DNA of 64,000 nucleotides. It comes from Echria macrotheca. Its lineage: Eukaryota; Ascomycota; Sordariomycetes; Sordariales; Schizotheciaceae. Below are positions 61,718 through 64,000 of the stretch, in pieces. A model generated the notes under the pieces. The model ran no database searches. It was not told the DNA's origin and saw nothing but the letters and a program-made list of their open reading frames with translations. Each line of letters opens with the position of its first letter. Position 1 is the first letter of the stretch. The stretch is taken from assembly GCA_030411725.1 (NCBI GenBank), contig MU839827.1, positions 744,001 through 808,000 on the forward strand, given 5' to 3'. Position numbers and translations under genes: made by a program.

Positions 61718-63244
61718 CTACGTCTGCTGACCTTTCTCAATATACGGCGGCTCCTCTTCATACACATCATACCGGTACTTGCTCCCGACATGGTCGGCTC
61801 GCACCCGCCTCTGCCCCTCCCCATAGATCTTCTCCCTCGCCGTCAACGGCTCGCTCCCCTCGGCCGGCAGCTCCGGATACACGCCTCTCCTCCTCAGCTC
61901 CGGGATGAGTAGATCCACCACATCCTCGAAGCTACCCGGGGTTGTCACATAACCGACATTGAACCCGTCGATATCGGCCTCGCGAATCCACCGCTCCAGC
62001 TCGTCCGCCACCGTCTGCGGGCTTCCGATCGGCACCGGTCCGAGCCCTCCAATCGCCGCGTGCTGCGCAACGATGCGCGGCGTCCATCGCGGCACCTCCT
62101 CGGTGGGCGTCGTAAACGTGCTCAGGATGCTGCGGACCTTGTGGGCCTCGGTCGAGTCGGCCTCGGTGATCTCCTGGTCCAGCGGGATCCGGGAGATGTC
62201 GATGCCGGTCCACCCGCTGAACAGGACCAGCCCGCCCGGGACCGACGCGTACCGGAGCAGCTCGGCGTGTTTCCGGCGAGCCTCGTCGTCGGTGCGCCCG
62301 ATGATGGGCGTGACGGTCGCAAATACCTTGATCGAGCGGGGATCGCGGCCCTTCTCGGCGGCTAGCCGGCGCAGGTTGTCGATCTTGGGCCGCAGCGCGG
62401 CTGGCGAGTATCCCGACACGAAGACGGCCTCGGCGTGCGTGGCGGCAAAGTCGGAGCCCGCCGACGAGGTGCCGGCCTGGAAGAGGAACGGCACCCGCTG
62501 CGGCGACGGGTCGACGATGTGCTTGGCGTGCAGGCGGAAGAACTTGTCTTCGTGGTGGATCGTCCGCACCTTGGACGGCTCGACGTAGGTGTCGGTGGCC
62601 GGATCCGGAGCCAGCGCGTCGTCGGCCCACGAGCCCTCCCACAGCTTGTACAGCACGCGCAGGTACTCGTCAGCCTGGGCGTACCGCTCGTCGTGCTCGA
62701 TGGGGTTGTCGAGCCCGATGGCTTTGAAGGCGGCCTTCTTCCAGGATGTCACGATGTTCCAGCCGATGCGTCCGTCCGTCAGATGGTCAAGAGTGGAGAG
62801 ACGCTTGGCCAGCAGATAGGGCGGCTCGAACGAGGTCGACGCCGTTATGGCGAACGACAGGTTCTTGGTCACGGCCGCCATGGCTGTGATGGGGATCGAC
62901 GGGTCCGTCACCGGCCACTGGGCCGCCCGCCTGATGCATTCGTCGATGCTGTCCTGGTACGTGTCATACCCTCCGTACGTGTCAGCGAGGAATAGGGCGT
63001 TGATGCCGCCTCTCTCGAGGGTCTTGGCTAGGTCGATCCAGTATGCCAGTTTCCGCTTGGTCGCCGATTTGTCTTCCGGGTTCTGTTATTGTTAACGGAG
63101 TCGAGGTCCGGATGCGGTGACCTATACCTTCCACTGGCCCGGAGACAGATGTCCAACAGTGGACATGTCAAAGGCGTTGAGCAGGATGTGCTTCTTGTTA
63201 TTTCCGAGGCCATGATGACCGTTGCTGCCGTTGGGTTGCGCCAT
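61718..63244 (-). CDS. FMN-dependent monooxygenase, NtaA/SnaA/DszA family (copy 2)
   Basis: Two exons, complement(join(61718..63082,63128..63244)), 493 aa; the 45 nt intron joins STVGHLSPGQWK to NPEDKSATKRKLAYWIDLAK. An in-frame ATG further upstream (63352) exists, but the segment before 63244 is not family-like, so MAQPNGSNG is used. Luciferase-like barrel blocks: KKHILLNAFDM, LFLADTYGGYDTYQDSID, GRIGWNIVTSWKKAAFKAIG, HDERYAQADEYLRVLYKLWE, PFLFQAGTSSAGSDFAATHA and NVGYVTTPGSFEDVVDLLIP. It is related to the gene at 43752-45575 but differs strongly in exon number and sequence, so they are old paralogues. The C-terminus is a bit longer (GQRRVRADHVGSKYRYDVYE). About 600 bp upstream of its start lies the end of an MFS transporter on the same strand, suggesting uptake plus oxidation of one compound (inference). 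Confidence 0.92.
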
Positions 63245-63843
63245 GATGTCCGCTTGGTACGGTCTGATGCGAACAACCTGGAACTTCCGACTACGGTACG
63301 ACTTATATGCAGTCTGGATCACGTCGGGGTCGTGCCGCATCATCCATTGCACACTTGATCACGAGCAATGGCGTACTTCCGCATTGTGCGGGGCTGTTCC
63401 ACCGCTATCATGTTACCATAATCCGGAAGATGGTGCCATCGTACGCCCAGCCTGATCCTGCATCTCTACCTACCAATAGTACAGGAATAGAAGGCAGATA
63501 ACAAATATCACAGCAGGAATTCGGGGGGTGGAAGTCGAGCAGGTGCGGTTTACGGCACCGTGTCTCATCCGTCAGTTCGGCACTCACTACCGTTCAGGAG
63601 GATTTGCGGCTCTTTCACATTGAGTAAGTAGACTTGGGAATACAAGCAATAGTCTGTTTTTGGGCACTATTTATCCGGAATTCTACGGATACAGCTATGT
63701 CCATAATTCAGATACCCGACTGAACTGCTACCTTCTCACTCGCTTTGACATCACTAGGCCCAACTGAATCACCGCCCGATACAGACCCCGTCTCGCTATC
63801 CGCAGTCTTGGCCCTAGAAACCATCAGCGCACGTCAATTTCAG
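63245..63843. other. Intergenic, promoter of the second flavin monooxygenase
   Basis: About 600 bp between the monooxygenase start and the MFS transporter stop codon. No gene or RNA seen. Confidence 0.5.
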
Positions 63844-64000
63844 TCACGGCGGAACGTACTCTTTTCGCTTCAGATACTGGTTCATAATATGCGCACACAC
63901 AATGAGAAGCACGGCGTTAGCTAGAGCAAACGGATGCCCCTTTACGAAGCGCGGTGCCTCGACCGTCTTGAACACCAGCAGCGGCGTCCACGCGGTAGTG
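63844..64000 (-). CDS. MFS transporter, anion:cation symporter type, C-terminal end (cut by window edge)
   Basis: The minus strand is open from the right edge to a TGA at 63844-63846 and gives 51 residues: AWTPLLVFKTVEAPRFVKGH, then the hydrophobic last helix FALANAVLLIVCAHIMNQYL, then KRKEYVPP. The WxPLLxFxTVEAPRFxKG block before the last helix is typical of the Dal5/Vht1-like anion:cation symporter branch of the major facilitator superfamily, which imports organic acids, vitamins and allantoate. The gene was missed as an open frame because no start codon lies in the window. It precedes the flavin monooxygenase on the same strand. Confidence 0.75.
   Translation of the reverse strand, partial: TTAWTPLLVFKTVEAPRFVKGHPFALANAVLLIVCAHIMNQYLKRKEYVPP

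Overview
The window is nuclear DNA of a filamentous ascomycete, most like a Sordariomycete (Sordariales-like, inferred). Reasons: genes carry 35-75 nt GT-AG introns, several with CTAAC-type branch sites; coding DNA is GC-rich; fungal-only families occur (HET domain, Zn2Cys6-type regulator, NtaA-like flavin monooxygenases, CWH43). A 7.8 kb block has been turned almost entirely into A+T by C-to-T/G-to-A change, the signature of repeat-induced point mutation (RIP).

Layout. 0-3.3 kb: 3' end of a fungal transcription factor, an FAD monooxygenase and a tRNA-like gene with an intron. 3.6-5.8 kb: a HET-ankyrin gene. 5839-13602: one RIP-mutated LTR retrotransposon with 164/165 bp LTRs and a 5 bp target duplication, probably Ty1/copia on the minus strand, inserted 66 bp upstream of the HET start codon. 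13.6-16.6 kb: a truncated gene tail, a multi-spanning membrane protein and a glutathione S-transferase-like gene. 17-57 kb: a dense housekeeping block with VPS41, APC1, eIF3e, mitochondrial mL49, SWI1 (ARID), an EVE-domain protein, UTP6, CWH43, gamma-butyrobetaine/trimethyllysine dioxygenase, ribosomal uS10, a CUE-domain (Cue3/ASCC2-like) protein and a Nup42-like nucleoporin. Embedded in it at 43.7-47.6 kb is a divergent pair of an NtaA-like flavin monooxygenase and an MDR dehydrogenase. 57.8-64 kb: an accessory block with a P450, a secreted GH5 glycosidase, a second NtaA-like monooxygenase and the 3' end of an MFS transporter.

Splicing was reconstructed by hand. Every multi-exon model given closes in frame and restores family motifs across its junctions. 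This revealed several small exons (13 nt and 27 nt), one GC-AG intron and one 35 nt intron. No rRNA genes, CRISPR arrays or prokaryotic signals were seen. The most unusual parts are the retroelement-HET junction, the damaged intron-bearing tRNA-like gene, and two unexplained open frames (35.2-35.8 kb and 57.5-57.8 kb).
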